Positions 33,214-44,264 are shown, numbered from the stretch's first letter. The stretch: DNA of 64,000 bases from Telluria mixta (GCF_029223865.1 NZ_CP119520.1:1240001-1304000), one strand, 5' to 3'. Translations and numbers: made by a program. Notes: generated by a model from the sequence alone, not told the origin.

Positions 33214-35859
33214 TCAGAGCTTGCCGCGCAGGCCGAGGTAGAAGGTGCGGCCGTTCGAGTAGAACGCGCGCGGCTGGTCCTTGTTCTCGGCGTACATCTT
33301 GATCGTCTCGTTGGTGAGGTTCAGCGCATCGAACGTGACCGTCAGGTGCTCGTTGATCTTGAAGTTCACCGAGGCCGCCAGCGACGGCATCGCATCGACG
33401 TGCTGGCTCGCGCCGCGGTCCACGCCGGCCTTGTACGACGAACGGTGGCTGTACGCGAGGCGCGCGGAGAAGCGGTCGTTCTCGTAGTAGCCCGTCACGT
33501 TGTACGTGTTCTTCGACGCGTTGAGCATCTCGCCGCCGCCATCCAGTTCGCCGTCCGCCCACGTGTAGTTGGTGAGCATGCCAAAGTTGTTCCACAGCGG
33601 CTGCTGCCACGACAATTCGATGCCCTTGTTGGTGGCGCTCGTGTTGTACGGCGACGTGATCTGGTAGTCGGTGAACGCGCCGCGCTTGTTGTTGTAGTAG
33701 CTGCCCGTGCTCGTGCCCTGCGCGACGATGGAGCTGAAGTCCATGTAGAACAGGCCCGCCGACAGCATCGCCTTCGGCATGTAGTACCACTCGGCCGACA
33801 GGTCGTAGTTGACGGAGCGGATCGGATCGAGCTTGACGTTGCCGCCGCTGCCCGACAGCGCGTCGTCGTTCAGCGACACGGAGCCGCCCAGCGCGCTGTA
33901 GTCGGGACGCGCCATCGTCTTCGCGATGCCGGCGCGGACGACGAGATCCTGGCGCACGTCGAACTTCACGTTCGCGCTCGGCAGGTAGTCGCGGTATTTG
34001 CGCTCGTACGTCGTCGGGGTGTACGGGCCGAAGGCGGAGCCGGTGATCGGATTCTGGCCGCCCGGCAGGTTCACGACTGTCGTCTGGCGCGTCTCGACGG
34101 CGCGCAAACCGAAGTTACCGCTCCAGCTGTCGCCGCCGACTTCCGCCATGCCGTAGACAGCCGCGGTCTTTTCGCGCACCTGGAATTCGTCGAGCCAGTT
34201 ATGGCGCAAGGTGAAATCGAGCAGGCGGTTGCCCGGCACCGCGCCCCAGGCGCCGAGGGCGGGACCGCTGTACTTGAAGTAGTTGTTGAAGACGCTGCCG
34301 CCGAGGTCCGAGCCGAAGTCGCCCGGGTACATCTCGCCGTTCCACACCGGTCCCGGATTGCTGAAACCGTTCGGGCCCGGACGCGTTTCCAGCGGGTGCT
34401 CGGCGGTGCGTTTATGATCCGTCCAGCGCGCGCCGAAGCGGACGCCCTGCAGCCACGGGTTGTCGCGCACGCGCCAGGTGCCGTCGACCTGCGCATACTT
34501 TTCCTTGTCCACGGACTGCGCCTCGCCGCCGCCCGCCCACGCCGTCGATCCCGGCTTCGTCGTGTTCCCGCCCGGGTAGCTCACGGTGGCCGGCGTCATG
34601 CCGTTCAGCGCGTACATCATGCCGCCGTCGACGTTGTTCTGGTAGTAGACGTCGCCGTGGTCCCAGCCGATGCCGTGCGTGCGGCCGATCTTGCCGGTGA
34701 AGCTCAGGTCGTCCGTCGCGCGCCAGCGGCCGTTCAGGTCGATGTACCACGATTCGCCGCCCGCATCCGGACGGTAGATGTTGTCGACCTCGCCCGAGTT
34801 GCTGGAGAACGTCGCGCCGACGAGCGTGCCGTTGCGGATCACGGGACTCGTCGGGATCAGGTTCGCACTGTTGATCGAGTTCGCGGGCGCGGCCAGCCAG
34901 TTCGTGTTCTGGTGCGGCGCGCTCAGTTTCGAATAGAAGCCGTTCAGGTCGACGCCGATGTCGCGCGTGGGTTTCGCCTCGATGTCGAACGCGCCGCCTT
35001 CACGCTTCTTCTTTTGCTCGAAGAACGCGGCGCCGATGAAGGTCGGGACCTTCACGCCGGCCAGCGAAGGATTCGCGACGGCGGCGGCGCTCGTCGCGCT
35101 GATCGGGGTGTAGCCGAGGATTTCCTGGCCGTCGCGGCGCACGCTCTGCTTTTCCGAGAAGCCCTGCAGCAGCACGCCGAACGTGTTGGTCGCGTTCTTC
35201 CAGCTCACGAGGGCCGACACTTGCGGCTCCGTCTTTTTCGCGAGGTCGTTGTAGTTGGCCTGCACGGACGCTTCCACCGTCAGGGGCTGGCGGAAGTCGA
35301 GCGGACGGCGCGTGATCACGTTGATCGCGCCCGATACGCCGCCTTCGACGAGATCGGCGGTGGCGCTCTTCTGCACGACGATGGAACCGACGAGTTCCGA
35401 CGGCAGCAGAGAAAAGCTCGACGAGCGGCCCACGTTGCCGCCGTACTGGTTCAGCACGAACCAGTCGCCGGTGCTGATCGCGTGGCCGTTGAACAAGGTC
35501 TGCTGCAGGCTGGGGCTCGTGCCGCGCAGGCTGACGCGGTCGTTCTCGCCGAAGCCGCCCTCGCCGCCCGCGGACGATTGCGTGTTCACGCCGGGCAGGC
35601 GCTGGATCGCGTCGGCCACGTTCTTGTCGGGCATCTTGCCGATGTCTTCGGCCGTCACCACCTCGACGACGGCATCCGCGTTGCGCTTCTGGCGCAGCGA
35701 CTGCTCCAGCGCCGCGCGCACGCCGGTCACGATCACGGTCTGCGCTTCCTGTCCGCCATCCTGTGCGCGCGCCTGTGCCGCGATGCCCATCACCAATACC
35801 GTCACCGCGCCCGCGATCGCGGTGCGCGCAACGACCTTACGTCCCATCTGCTGTCTCAT
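33214..35859 (-). CDS. TonB-dependent receptor, probably for chitooligosaccharides
   Basis: An 881-residue outer-membrane receptor. A signal peptide (TAIAGAVTVLVMGIAAQARA) is followed by the plug domain: TVIVTGVRAALEQSLRQK, then IGKMPDKNVADAIQRLPGV and VSLRGTSPSLQQTLFNGH. The rest is a 22-strand barrel with many aromatic strand ends, closing in FYLGLRGKL. This subclass (long plug, family often linked to glycan uptake) commonly sits beside glycoside hydrolases. The GH20 and AmpG-like permease downstream suggest GlcNAc oligomers as ligand. ATG 35859 has a GGGAG ribosome site; the longer frame to 35949 is not used. The promoter should lie in 35860-35990. Confidence 0.92.
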   Translation of the reverse strand: MRQQMGRKVVARTAIAGAVTVLVMGIAAQARAQDGGQEAQTVIVTGVRAALEQSLRQKRNADAVVEVVTAEDIGKMPDKNVADAIQRLPGVNTQSSAGGEGGFGENDRVSLRGTSPSLQQTLFNGHAISTGDWFVLNQYGGNVGRSSSFSLLPSELVGSIVVQKSATADLVEGGVSGAINVITRRPLDFRQPLTVEASVQANYNDLAKKTEPQVSALVSWKNATNTFGVLLQGFSEKQSVRRDGQEILGYTPISATSAAAVANPSLAGVKVPTFIGAAFFEQKKKREGGAFDIEAKPTRDIGVDLNGFYSKLSAPHQNTNWLAAPANSINSANLIPTSPVIRNGTLVGATFSSNSGEVDNIYRPDAGGESWYIDLNGRWRATDDLSFTGKIGRTHGIGWDHGDVYYQNNVDGGMMYALNGMTPATVSYPGGNTTKPGSTAWAGGGEAQSVDKEKYAQVDGTWRVRDNPWLQGVRFGARWTDHKRTAEHPLETRPGPNGFSNPGPVWNGEMYPGDFGSDLGGSVFNNYFKYSGPALGAWGAVPGNRLLDFTLRHNWLDEFQVREKTAAVYGMAEVGGDSWSGNFGLRAVETRQTTVVNLPGGQNPITGSAFGPYTPTTYERKYRDYLPSANVKFDVRQDLVVRAGIAKTMARPDYSALGGSVSLNDDALSGSGGNVKLDPIRSVNYDLSAEWYYMPKAMLSAGLFYMDFSSIVAQGTSTGSYYNNKRGAFTDYQITSPYNTSATNKGIELSWQQPLWNNFGMLTNYTWADGELDGGGEMLNASKNTYNVTGYYENDRFSARLAYSHRSSYKAGVDRGASQHVDAMPSLAASVNFKINEHLTVTFDALNLTNETIKMYAENKDQPRAFYSNGRTFYLGLRGKL

Positions 35860-35991
35860 GTGCTCTCCCAAAACTGTATCGATCAAAGAACTTTTCCAGT
35901 TTCGAATTCGTGGACGCTGCAGCGTCTCTCGTCTTCGTATGGGGCGCATTGTCTCGTTGAAATTCCGACCGTGTTTGTCAAATCTTGCTAA

Positions 35992-36192
35992 TCAGCGGCG
36001 GAAGAACCACAGCAAGATCGAGACGACGATCGAGATGACGAGGCAGGTGACGATGGGGAAGTTGAAGGAGAAGCCTTCGCGCACGACGTGGATGTCGCCG
36101 GGAAGGCGGCCGAACGGGAACCGGCGCAGCCAGGGCCAGAGGAGCCCCGCGGCGAGCAGCACGAGGCCGAGAACGATGAGGAGTTTTTGCAT
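35992..36192 (-). CDS. DUF2905 small membrane protein
   Basis: A 66-residue protein with two hydrophobic helices (KLLIVLGLVLLAAGLLWPWL and IVTCLVISIVVSILLWF) flanking FGRLPGDIHVVREGFSFNFP. This linker motif defines DUF2905. It is an inner-membrane protein of unknown function, commonly found as a single gene in proteobacteria. It lies upstream of and co-directional with the TonB receptor, with about 130 bases between, so they may or may not share a transcript. Confidence 0.85.
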   Translation of the reverse strand: MQKLLIVLGLVLLAAGLLWPWLRRFPFGRLPGDIHVVREGFSFNFPIVTCLVISIVVSILLWFFRR

Positions 36193-36314
36193 GGCGCCAG
36201 TCTAGCGCCTTTCGTACCGCTTGAATTTTTTGGTTGGGATAGACTTCCCCTCAGCCTGTATGGCCCCGGTGGGGCCTACATCTTCAAATTTATTTTTGGA
36301 AAAAGGGGGAAAGC

Positions 36315-36782
36315 ATGCCTACCACCTGGATCGTATCCGCCGACGCGGGCCGCGCCCGCATCTTCGCCGAATCGGACCCCAAGCAGCCTTACATCGAAGT
36401 CGAGGACATGGTCAGCGCCAACGCGCGCCTGCGCGACATCGATATCAACACCGACCGGCTCGGCCCGACCTCGGCCGGTCAGAGCATCCACAACACGGGC
36501 GGCGCCACGCCGAACAAACAGTACCAGCCGGCGCAGACGCCGGAACAGCACGACGCCGAGTTCTTTGCCAGGGACATCTGCAACTTCCTGCTGAAGGGCT
36601 GGCAGGAGCAGCGCTTCCAGAAGCTGGAACTGGTGGCCGAGCCGAAGTTCCTGGGCGTGCTGCGCGCCCAGCTGGACAACCAGCTCAAGCCGCTCGTCGA
36701 CCTTGAACTGAACAAGGACTACAGCCACTTCAACGCGCACCAGCTGCGCGAACAGCTGCAGGCGCAGAAGTCCAAGTTCTGA
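36315..36782 (+). CDS. Host attachment family protein
   Basis: A 155-residue protein matching the family annotated as required for attachment to host cells. It has the N-terminal strand TTWIVSADAGRARIFAES, a polar central loop rich in T, Q and P (about 50-80), and the C-terminal EFFARDICNFLLKGWQEQRFQKLELVAEPKFLG region. The fold resembles peptide release factor-like (baeRF) proteins. The original name came from a plant-associated Agrobacterium; the biochemical role is not known. No signal peptide is present, so a cytoplasmic place is likely. It ends just before the convergent chemoreceptor gene. Confidence 0.82.
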   Translation: MPTTWIVSADAGRARIFAESDPKQPYIEVEDMVSANARLRDIDINTDRLGPTSAGQSIHNTGGATPNKQYQPAQTPEQHDAEFFARDICNFLLKGWQEQRFQKLELVAEPKFLGVLRAQLDNQLKPLVDLELNKDYSHFNAHQLREQLQAQKSKF

Positions 36783-36783
36783 T

Positions 36784-38391
36784 TCAGGCCCGCGCCAGTG
36801 CCGGCCGCTGCTGAGCGACGGCCGCCTGCCGCGTCGCCTGCACCTGCCGCGGCGCGACCCGGAACACGCTCACCGATGCGGCCAGGCGCTGCGCCTGTTC
36901 ATGCATCGCGTCGGCCGCTGCCGCCGCTTCCTCGACCAGCGCGGCGTTCTGCTGCGTCACCTGGTCCATCTGCGCCACGGCCACGTTGATCTGGCCGATG
37001 CCGGCCGTCTGCTCGCTGCTTGCCGACGTGATCTCGCCCATCATGTCCGTGACGCGGCGCACGCTGTCGACGATCTCGCGCATCGTCGCGCCGGCCTGGC
37101 CCACGAGCCGTCCGCCCGTGTCCACGCGTTCGACGGAACTCTCGATGAGCCCCTTGATCTCCTTCGCCGCGCCGGCCGAGCGCTGGGCGAGGTTGCGCAC
37201 CTCGGACGCCACGACGGCGAACCCGCGGCCCTGCTCGCCCGCGCGCGCCGCTTCCACGGCCGCGTTCAGCGCCAGGATGTTCGTCTGGAACGCGATCCCG
37301 TCGATGACGCCGATGATCTCGGCGATACGGCGCGACGCGTCGCTGATGTCGCCCATCGTGCCGACCACGTCGTCGATGACGGCGCCGCCGCGCTCCGCCA
37401 CGCCTTTCGCCGCTTCCGCCAGCGCATTGGCCTGGCGCGCGTTGTCCGCGTTGTGCTTCACGGCCGACGTCAGCTCTTCCATCGACGCGGCCGTCTCTTC
37501 CAGCGACGATGCCTGCTGCTCGGTGCGCGCCGACAGGTCCTGGTTGCCGGCCGCGATCTGGCGCGAGGCCGTCGCGATCGTATCGGTGCCGCTGCGGACT
37601 TCGCCGACGATATCCGCCAGCGACGTGTTCATGGTGCGCAGCGCGCCGAGCAGCTCGCCGATCTCGTCGTTGCGCTCGATGTGCACCGTCTGCGTGAGGT
37701 CGCCGGCCGCCACGCTGCGTGCCACGCGCAGGGCTTCGGCCAGCGATGCGCCGATACCGCGGATCAGCAGCGCGGCGACGCAGGCACCCGCGAGCGTACC
37801 GATGACGATCAGGGCAATCGACAGATTGCGCGTGCGTTCGTAGCGTGCCAGCGCGGCGTCGTAGTGCGACTTCGCCACGTCCAGCTGCAATTGCACGAGC
37901 GCCTGCATATTCTTCTGCGCCGGCAGGTAGCTCGTCGCCAGGGGACCCTTGACGAGCTTTTTGAGCTCGTCCGGATCGTTGGCGCGCAGCGCGGCCATGG
38001 TCGGCTTGAGGCCTTCCCCGACGAACTTCATGCGGCTGTCGATGAACGCCTGGGCCAGCACTTTTTCTTCCGGCGTGAGGTACGTCGCCTTGTACTGGTC
38101 CCACTGGGTGCTGATTTCCTGGATGCGCGCCTCGACTTGCGCGATCACGGGACCGTTGTCCGGCTCGGCCGCCAGCGCGGCGCTCGACAGGGCGTTCTGG
38201 TTCTGCTGCATCAGCGACAGGATATGGCTGAGCTGGCTGAGGGGCACCAGGCGGTCGTTGTAGACGGTACCCAGCGCGGCATTCGTGGCGCCCTGGTTGA
38301 CGAGGCCGACGACGCCTACGACGATGGAAACCGCACTCAACAGTACGGTAAGGAAGATGAGACGGGTCTTGATGCTGAGGTTCGTGAACAT
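36784..38391 (-). CDS. Methyl-accepting chemotaxis protein, first of tandem pair
   Basis: A 535-residue receptor. A membrane helix (about 10-32) is followed by a periplasmic four-helix-bundle (4HB_MCP) domain of about 155 residues, a second helix ([21 protein letters not shown]), a HAMP domain and the cytoplasmic signalling helix pair. The hairpin tip reads [40 protein letters not shown], as in receptors that contact CheA and CheW. There is no C-terminal NWETF-type tether for CheR/CheB. The ligand is unknown. It is closely related to the receptor at 38639-40264, separated by 247 bases that include a terminator. Confidence 0.93.
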   Translation of the reverse strand: MFTNLSIKTRLIFLTVLLSAVSIVVGVVGLVNQGATNAALGTVYNDRLVPLSQLSHILSLMQQNQNALSSAALAAEPDNGPVIAQVEARIQEISTQWDQYKATYLTPEEKVLAQAFIDSRMKFVGEGLKPTMAALRANDPDELKKLVKGPLATSYLPAQKNMQALVQLQLDVAKSHYDAALARYERTRNLSIALIVIGTLAGACVAALLIRGIGASLAEALRVARSVAAGDLTQTVHIERNDEIGELLGALRTMNTSLADIVGEVRSGTDTIATASRQIAAGNQDLSARTEQQASSLEETAASMEELTSAVKHNADNARQANALAEAAKGVAERGGAVIDDVVGTMGDISDASRRIAEIIGVIDGIAFQTNILALNAAVEAARAGEQGRGFAVVASEVRNLAQRSAGAAKEIKGLIESSVERVDTGGRLVGQAGATMREIVDSVRRVTDMMGEITSASSEQTAGIGQINVAVAQMDQVTQQNAALVEEAAAAADAMHEQAQRLAASVSVFRVAPRQVQATRQAAVAQQRPALARA

Positions 38392-38586
38392 GGCGATAAC
38401 TGTTTGTTAATATGGTGGCGCTACCAAACTGTAGAGCAGTTTCCCGGCCGACGATACCAACTTGTTGCCATCAATCCACAAAATCACGCAACCTTAGTCC
38501 ATTTGCACCGAACTGGACATTGCATCACCATTTCGGTGCGTAAATATGCACCAGGATGGCACAAAATACACAACCGTAAACGACAA

Positions 38587-38620
38587 CGCCCGCCGCTGCC
38601 GGAACGGCAAGCGGCGGGCG
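38587..38620 (-). terminator. Probable terminator of the second chemoreceptor gene
   Basis: CGCCCGCCGC pairs perfectly with GCGGCGGGCG, and the inner TGCCG/CGGCA extends the stem around a three-base loop. On the - strand it starts about 19 bases after the stop of the gene at 38639 and is followed by a moderately T-rich stretch. It separates the tandem receptors into two transcripts. Confidence 0.6.
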
Positions 38621-38638
38621 CGACGCCTGCGTAGTCGG

Positions 38639-40264
38639 TCAGGCTGCTGCCGGACGACGGGCAGCGAGTGCAGGCTGCGGCCGGGCCGGTGCGCGCGATG
38701 CGGGTGCGGCGGCCGCGTGGTCCAGCTTGAACACGCTCACCGCCTCCGCCAGGCTACGTGCCTGCTCCTGCATCGATTCGGTGGCCGCCGCGGCCTCTTC
38801 GACGAGCGCCGCGTTCTGCTGCGTCACCATGTCCATCTGGTGGATCGCGGCGCCGACCTGTTCGATGCCGGCACTCTGTTCGCCCGACGCGGCCGAGATC
38901 TCGGCCATGATGTCCGACACGCGGCGCACGCTGGCGACGACTTCCTGGATCGTCGTGCCGGCCTCGCCGACGAGGCGCGAACCGGCGGCGACCTTCTCGA
39001 CGGAGTCGCCGATGAGTTCCTTGATCTCCTTCGCCGCCCCGGCCGAGCGCTGGGCCAGCGTGCGCACCTCGTTCGCGACGACGGCGAAGCCGCGCCCCTG
39101 CTCGCCCGCGCGCGCCGCTTCCACGGCCGCGTTCAAGGCAAGGATGTTCGTCTGGAATGCGATGCCGTCGATGACGCCGATGATGTCGACGATCTTCTTG
39201 GACGACGCGTCGATCGCTCCCATCGTCTCGACCACTTGCGCGACGACTTCGCCGCCGCGCACGGCCACGCTCGACGCCGACGCGGCCATCTGGTTGCCCT
39301 GCTGGGCATTCTCCGCGTTCTGGCGCACGGTGCCCGTCAATTCTTCCATCGATGCCGCGCTCTCTTCCAGCGCGCTGGCCTGCTCCTCGGTGCGCGCCGA
39401 CAGGTCGTGGTTGCCGGTGGCCACTTCGCCGGCGGCGGTGGCGATGGTATCGGCACCGCTGCGCACGCGCGTCACCAGCGCGTTCAGGTTCGCATTCATC
39501 GTCTGCAGCGCGATCATCAGTTCGCCCGTCTCGTCGCGGCGTTCGACCTCGATGCGCGTCGTCAGGTCGCCCTGCGCGACGGCATTGGCCACGTCCACCG
39601 CGCGGCGCAGCGGACCCGTGATGCTGCGCGTGAGCCACCACGCCAGCGCCGCGCCCAGCAGCACGGCCGCGACGCCGACGCCGACCAGCAGCAGGCGCCC
39701 GCTCGCCGCGACGTCCTCGACGTTCGCCTTGGCCGCGTCGAAGCGTTGTTTCTCGTGCTCGGCCAGGTTGGCGGCCGCCGCCTCGTACGCGGTCAACGCC
39801 GGGTTCATCCCGGCATCGGCCGCGCGGTCGATGGCGGTTGCATCCGCCGTGCCGCCATCCTTGAGCGCGAACAGCTTCTTGCGCGCCGCTGTGTAGGTCT
39901 TGCGCCGCTCGTTGAGGGCCGCCAGCAACGCCTTGCCTTCTCCGCTCGCCACCAGGCGCTGCAATTCCTCGTCGACGCGGTTGATGTCCGCGCTGTTCGC
40001 CTTCATCTTGACGTCGATACGCTCGCGATCCTGCGCATCCACCGCGCGCAGGCGGGCTTCGGTCAACGCACGGTTGATGCGGGTATCGGCCAGCCAGCGG
40101 TCGGCCAGGCGGGCCTTGCGGATCGACACGTCCATGTCCGCGGTCGCGCCGGTGACCTGCTGCAGGCGCAGCGCGCCGACCGTGGTCAGCATCGCCGACA
40201 GGGCGAGCACGGCGGCGAACGCGAGGCCGAGCCGGCCCCCGATTTTGAGATTCTGGATATTCAT
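38639..40264 (-). CDS. Methyl-accepting chemotaxis protein, second of tandem pair
   Basis: A 541-residue receptor built like its downstream neighbour: helix one ([20 protein letters not shown]), a periplasmic four-helix-type sensor domain, helix two near 190-212 ([21 protein letters not shown]), HAMP, and the signalling domain with the same hairpin tip ([18 protein letters not shown]). The tail is Ala/Pro/Arg-rich and has no NWETF pentapeptide. ATG 40264 was chosen over GTG 40270. The signalling halves of the two receptors are almost alike while the sensor halves differ, pointing to duplication followed by sensor divergence. Confidence 0.93.
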   Translation of the reverse strand: MNIQNLKIGGRLGLAFAAVLALSAMLTTVGALRLQQVTGATADMDVSIRKARLADRWLADTRINRALTEARLRAVDAQDRERIDVKMKANSADINRVDEELQRLVASGEGKALLAALNERRKTYTAARKKLFALKDGGTADATAIDRAADAGMNPALTAYEAAAANLAEHEKQRFDAAKANVEDVAASGRLLLVGVGVAAVLLGAALAWWLTRSITGPLRRAVDVANAVAQGDLTTRIEVERRDETGELMIALQTMNANLNALVTRVRSGADTIATAAGEVATGNHDLSARTEEQASALEESAASMEELTGTVRQNAENAQQGNQMAASASSVAVRGGEVVAQVVETMGAIDASSKKIVDIIGVIDGIAFQTNILALNAAVEAARAGEQGRGFAVVANEVRTLAQRSAGAAKEIKELIGDSVEKVAAGSRLVGEAGTTIQEVVASVRRVSDIMAEISAASGEQSAGIEQVGAAIHQMDMVTQQNAALVEEAAAATESMQEQARSLAEAVSVFKLDHAAAAPASRAPARPQPALAARRPAAA

Positions 40265-40524
40265 GTGCACCTCGACGAAAAACGGTAAAGCAGCGGATGC
40301 GCGCGGCAGGTCGTGGCGGCGGGCCGAAGCGGTGAATCGGGCAAGGATGGGGCCCCACGGGCGCGACGCCTGTGTGGGCGGGCCGTGTCACGATTTGATG
40401 ATACACGCCATATTTCTAAACGGAACAGTCAGTTGCGACATCGCAACGCTATTTCGTCGCAGAATGAGGTAAAGCCGCACGGTATAACGTTAGAATTCCA
40501 GATTCTGCCTTGTCAGCGATTGCC
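40265..40524. other. Divergent promoter region, chemoreceptor and binding-protein genes
   Basis: These 260 bases separate the chemoreceptor (left) from the binding protein-kinase pair (right). The part from 40395 to 40510 is AT-richer than the flanks and should hold the right-hand promoter. No clear boxes or hairpins were identified. Confidence 0.4.
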
Positions 40525-41733
40525 ATGTCTGCATCAAACCACCCTGTCCCACCCCGCCGCCGGTTCGTCGCCGCCGCCCTGTCGTTGTCCGGCCTGCTGC
40601 TGCCGGCGGCACGCGCGGCCGCGCCGCGGCCCGTGCTGCTGGGGATCGACGGCGAGTTCGGACTGGACAATTCGACATCGGCCCAGGCCGTCGAGCTGGG
40701 CATGCGCGCGGCCATCGCCGAGATCAACGCGGCGGGCGGCGTGCTGCATGGCCGGCCCTTGCAGGTCGTGACCAAGGACCATCGCTCGATCCCGGCGCGC
40801 GGCATCCGCAATATCCAGGAGTTCGCGGCGATGTCCGATCTCGTGGCCGTGTTCGGCGGCCGCTTCAGTCCCGTCATCATCGAGGAACTGCCGACCCTGC
40901 GCGAGACGCGCCTGCTCTTCATGGCGCCGTGGTCGTCGGCCGACATCATCGTCGACAACGACATGCGCCCGAACTACGTGTACCGCCTGTCGCTGCGCGA
41001 TTCGCTCGCCATGCCGAAGCTGCTGCAGACGGCGCACCGGCGCGGCCTGAACCGCATCGGCCTGCTGCTGACCAACACGTCCTGGGGCCGCAGCAATGCC
41101 CAGGCGGCGGCGCGCGCGGCGGAAAAGCTGCCCGCGCTGAAGCTCGTCGGCACGTCGTGGTACAACTGGCGCGACACGAGCCTCGTCGACAATTACCAGC
41201 ACCTGCGCGCGGCCGGCGCCCAGGCCATCGTCCTCGTCGCCAACGACGATGAGGCGGCGATCCTCGTGCGCGAGATGGCCGCGCTGCCGAAAGCCCAACG
41301 CCTGCCGATCCTGAGCCACTGGGGCGTGACGGGCGGCGACTTCGCGACGCTGGCGGGGCCGGCGCTGCAGCAGGTCGACCTGACGGTGATCCAGACCTTC
41401 AGCTTCTTCCGTGCCGACCCGGCGCGCGTACAACGCTTCCTCGCCAGCGCGGCGCAGGTATCGAAGGTCCGCCGCATCGAGGACATCAAGGGTCCCGTCG
41501 GCGCCGCGCACGCCTACGACCTCACGCACATCCTCGCGCTCGCGATCGACCGCGCGGGCAGCACCGAGCGCAAGGCCGTGCGCGACGCGCTCGAGCGGCT
41601 CGGCACGTATCGCGGCCTCGTCAAGACCTATTCTCCGCCGTTCACGCCGGCCCGCCACGAGGCACTCGGCCCGGACGACCTGCTGCTGGCGCGCTACCGC
41701 GCGGACGGCGTCCTGGTGCCGGCAGGCGACTGA
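40525..41733 (+). CDS. Periplasmic ligand-binding protein of branched-chain amino acid type
   Basis: A 402-residue exported protein. The N-terminus has PRRRFVAAALSLSGLLLPAARA, a signal peptide with a twin-arginine-like start. The mature part follows the LivJ/Peripla_BP_6 fold (PVLLGIDGEFGLDNSTSAQ, then LGMRAAIAEINAAGGVLHGRPL). No permease or ATPase gene is near. Instead its stop lies one base before the start of a sensor kinase with a periplasmic domain. It therefore probably binds a small molecule and presents it to the kinase. TTG 40510 is a less likely start. The ligand cannot be predicted. Confidence 0.87.
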   Translation: MSASNHPVPPRRRFVAAALSLSGLLLPAARAAAPRPVLLGIDGEFGLDNSTSAQAVELGMRAAIAEINAAGGVLHGRPLQVVTKDHRSIPARGIRNIQEFAAMSDLVAVFGGRFSPVIIEELPTLRETRLLFMAPWSSADIIVDNDMRPNYVYRLSLRDSLAMPKLLQTAHRRGLNRIGLLLTNTSWGRSNAQAAARAAEKLPALKLVGTSWYNWRDTSLVDNYQHLRAAGAQAIVLVANDDEAAILVREMAALPKAQRLPILSHWGVTGGDFATLAGPALQQVDLTVIQTFSFFRADPARVQRFLASAAQVSKVRRIEDIKGPVGAAHAYDLTHILALAIDRAGSTERKAVRDALERLGTYRGLVKTYSPPFTPARHEALGPDDLLLARYRADGVLVPAGD

Positions 41734-41734
41734 C

Positions 41735-44161
41735 ATGACCGACGCATCCGCTCCGGCCAGCCTGGCGCACCGCTTCGCGCGCGCGGCCGCGATCCTGACG
41801 GCGGCCGCCGTCCTGCTCATCGCCGGTGTCTCGTTCTGGCTGATCGATCACCAGCGCGCGCAGGCCAATACGCTGCTGCAGGAACGCGAGGTGGCGTTCC
41901 ACGCCACGGCGGTCGCGCATAACCTGGACGCCGTGGTCACGCGCCTGCACGAAGTGGGCGCGAGCCCGATCCTCGCCACGGCGCTCGTCGACAGCGCCGG
42001 CAAGGAAACCTATCTGACGCCCTTCCTGCACGGCCTGCGCCACATGAACGGCATCCCGCTGCACCTGCTGTTCACGGATTTCGAGGGCAAGGAAATCGCG
42101 GACAACGGCGTACCCGGCTTCAGCGCCGCCGACCTGGCATGGCTGCGCGCACGGCTGGAAAACGGCGACGACCGCGCCACATTGCAGACCGGTCCCGACG
42201 GCGGGGAGCTGCTCGGCGTCGTGCTGCTGCGCTACCAGCGCACGCGCACGCCGGAGGGCGCCCTGATGTTCAAGGTGCGGCTGGCCGATCTCAAGCCGAC
42301 GTCGTGGGCTGTCCTCGCCCCCGCCTCCCCCGGCAGGAAGGCGGCGGGCCCGCACGAGATCGCGGCGCCCGTGCCGCTGCCGCCGCGCCTGGCCCACCTG
42401 GGCCTCGTGCTGCGCGAGGACGAGCGCCGCCTGCCGCTGCCGCTGGCGACGTCCGGCCCGCACTATCTGCTGATCATGGCCGTCGCCTGCCTGCTCGCGC
42501 TGGTCGTGTTCATCCTCGCGTCGCGGCTCGCGCACGGGCTCACGCGCGACCTGCGCCGCCTGGAGACGTTTTCCGCCAGCCTGGGCGACGACATCGGCAC
42601 CCAGCGCGCCCCGCTCGAAGGCTCGCGCGAAGTCGTCAGCCTGGCGCGCGCGCTGAACCGCATGCTCGACCGCCTGTACGAACAGCGCGCGCACCTGGAA
42701 GAAGAACGCCGCAAATTCCTGCAGCTCGCGAACAACATCCCGCAGCTCGTGTGGATGGCCGCCCCGGACGGCAACATCGTCTGGTTCAACGACCGCTGGC
42801 ACGAATTCACGGGCAGCCCGCCGGGCAGCGCCGGCGCCGACGAGTGGCACCGCTACCACGACCCCGAGGTGCTGCCGCAGGTGATGCGGCGCTGGAAGGA
42901 AGCCCTCGCCAGCGGCAACATGGCGCAGATGACGTTCCCGCTGCGCGGCGCGGACGGCCGCTACCGCAGCTTCTTCACGTCGGTGGCGCCGCTGCGCGAC
43001 GAGGCCGGCCACATCGTCCAGTGGTTCGGCACATGCACCGACGTCACCCCGCTGGAACGGGCGGAACGCGCCGTGCGCTACAGCGAGGAACGCCTGCAGC
43101 AAGGCCTCGTCGCCGCCCGCATGGCCGTGTGGGAGCGCGATCCGGACAGCGGCCAGGTGACCTTCTCGGCCAACCTGCACAGCGTGTTCGGCAAGAACTG
43201 GCGCAACATCGCCGAGCTGCAGAAGCTCGTCCACCCGGACGACCGCCAGCCCCTGCGCGACACGGTCGAACAGGCCATCCGCGCCGGCGGCGAATACCGC
43301 GCCACGCCGCGCATCCGCCGCGCCGACGACGGCCGCCTCGCATGGATCGACATGCGCGGCCGCCTCGGCCTCGGCGCCGACGGCCGCAGCACCGTCGTGC
43401 ATGTCGTCGCGATCGACATCACGGAGCGCAAGCGCGCGGAAGAAGCGCTGCAGCTGGCCGACCGGCGCAAGGACGAATTCCTCGCCATGCTGGCGCACGA
43501 ACTGCGTAATCCTCTGGCGCCGATCTCCAGCGCGGCCGACATGCTGCGCCTGGCCTATGCGGGCGAACCGCGCGTGAAGCAGATCAGCGACATCATCGCG
43601 CGCCAGGTCGCGCACATGCGCCACATCGTGAACGACCTGCTGGACGTCTCGCGCGTCACGCGCGGCCTCGTTGCCGTGGCCCGGCAGCCGATCGACCTGC
43701 GCCGCGTCGTCGCGGAGGCCGCCGAACAGGTCCGCCCGCTCGTCGACGCGCGCCGCCACGGCCTCGACGTCACGCTCGGGGAGGCGCCCGTGATGGTGGA
43801 CGGCGACCACACGCGCCTCGTGCAGGTGGTCGCGAACCTGCTCACCAACGCCGCCAAGTACACGCCGGAGGGCGGCCACATCGACGTCGAACTGGAAGCC
43901 GCCGACGGCCAGGCGTTCCTGGCCGTGCGCGACAACGGCAACGGCATCGGCCCCGACCTGCTGCCCGTCGTATTCGACCTGTTCACGCAAGGCTCGCGCA
44001 CGCTCGACCGCGCCCAGGGCGGCCTGGGCCTGGGCCTCGCGCTGGTACGCAAGCTCGTCGAACTGCACGGCGGCCAGGTCGACGCCGCCAGCGCCGGACC
44101 GGGGCGCGGGAGCACGTTCACGGTCACGCTGCCGCTGCTCCCAGTCACCGAACCGGCCTGA
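41735..44161 (+). CDS. Membrane PAS sensor histidine kinase
   Basis: An 808-residue kinase. Helix one spans about 18-38; a periplasmic sensor domain of about 200 residues follows, then helix two at 243-264 and a HAMP-like linker. Two PAS/PAC domains follow at about 325-440 and 450-565. The phospho-accepting His588 lies in [11 protein letters not shown]. The ATPase domain has [21 protein letters not shown] and GGLGLGLAL. There is no receiver domain, and no response regulator gene is adjacent. The gene is coupled to the upstream binding protein (one base apart). The output partner must be elsewhere in the genome. Confidence 0.92.
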   Translation: MTDASAPASLAHRFARAAAILTAAAVLLIAGVSFWLIDHQRAQANTLLQEREVAFHATAVAHNLDAVVTRLHEVGASPILATALVDSAGKETYLTPFLHGLRHMNGIPLHLLFTDFEGKEIADNGVPGFSAADLAWLRARLENGDDRATLQTGPDGGELLGVVLLRYQRTRTPEGALMFKVRLADLKPTSWAVLAPASPGRKAAGPHEIAAPVPLPPRLAHLGLVLREDERRLPLPLATSGPHYLLIMAVACLLALVVFILASRLAHGLTRDLRRLETFSASLGDDIGTQRAPLEGSREVVSLARALNRMLDRLYEQRAHLEEERRKFLQLANNIPQLVWMAAPDGNIVWFNDRWHEFTGSPPGSAGADEWHRYHDPEVLPQVMRRWKEALASGNMAQMTFPLRGADGRYRSFFTSVAPLRDEAGHIVQWFGTCTDVTPLERAERAVRYSEERLQQGLVAARMAVWERDPDSGQVTFSANLHSVFGKNWRNIAELQKLVHPDDRQPLRDTVEQAIRAGGEYRATPRIRRADDGRLAWIDMRGRLGLGADGRSTVVHVVAIDITERKRAEEALQLADRRKDEFLAMLAHELRNPLAPISSAADMLRLAYAGEPRVKQISDIIARQVAHMRHIVNDLLDVSRVTRGLVAVARQPIDLRRVVAEAAEQVRPLVDARRHGLDVTLGEAPVMVDGDHTRLVQVVANLLTNAAKYTPEGGHIDVELEAADGQAFLAVRDNGNGIGPDLLPVVFDLFTQGSRTLDRAQGGLGLGLALVRKLVELHGGQVDAASAGPGRGSTFTVTLPLLPVTEPA

Positions 44162-44264
44162 CCCGACCTTGACCCGTTCTTTATAGATTTCTGCGCCGCA
44201 TTGGTTTGACGGCATGGGTGGATCGGGGGACCATGACCCCAACGTCAACGCTCCCGCTTCGCCC

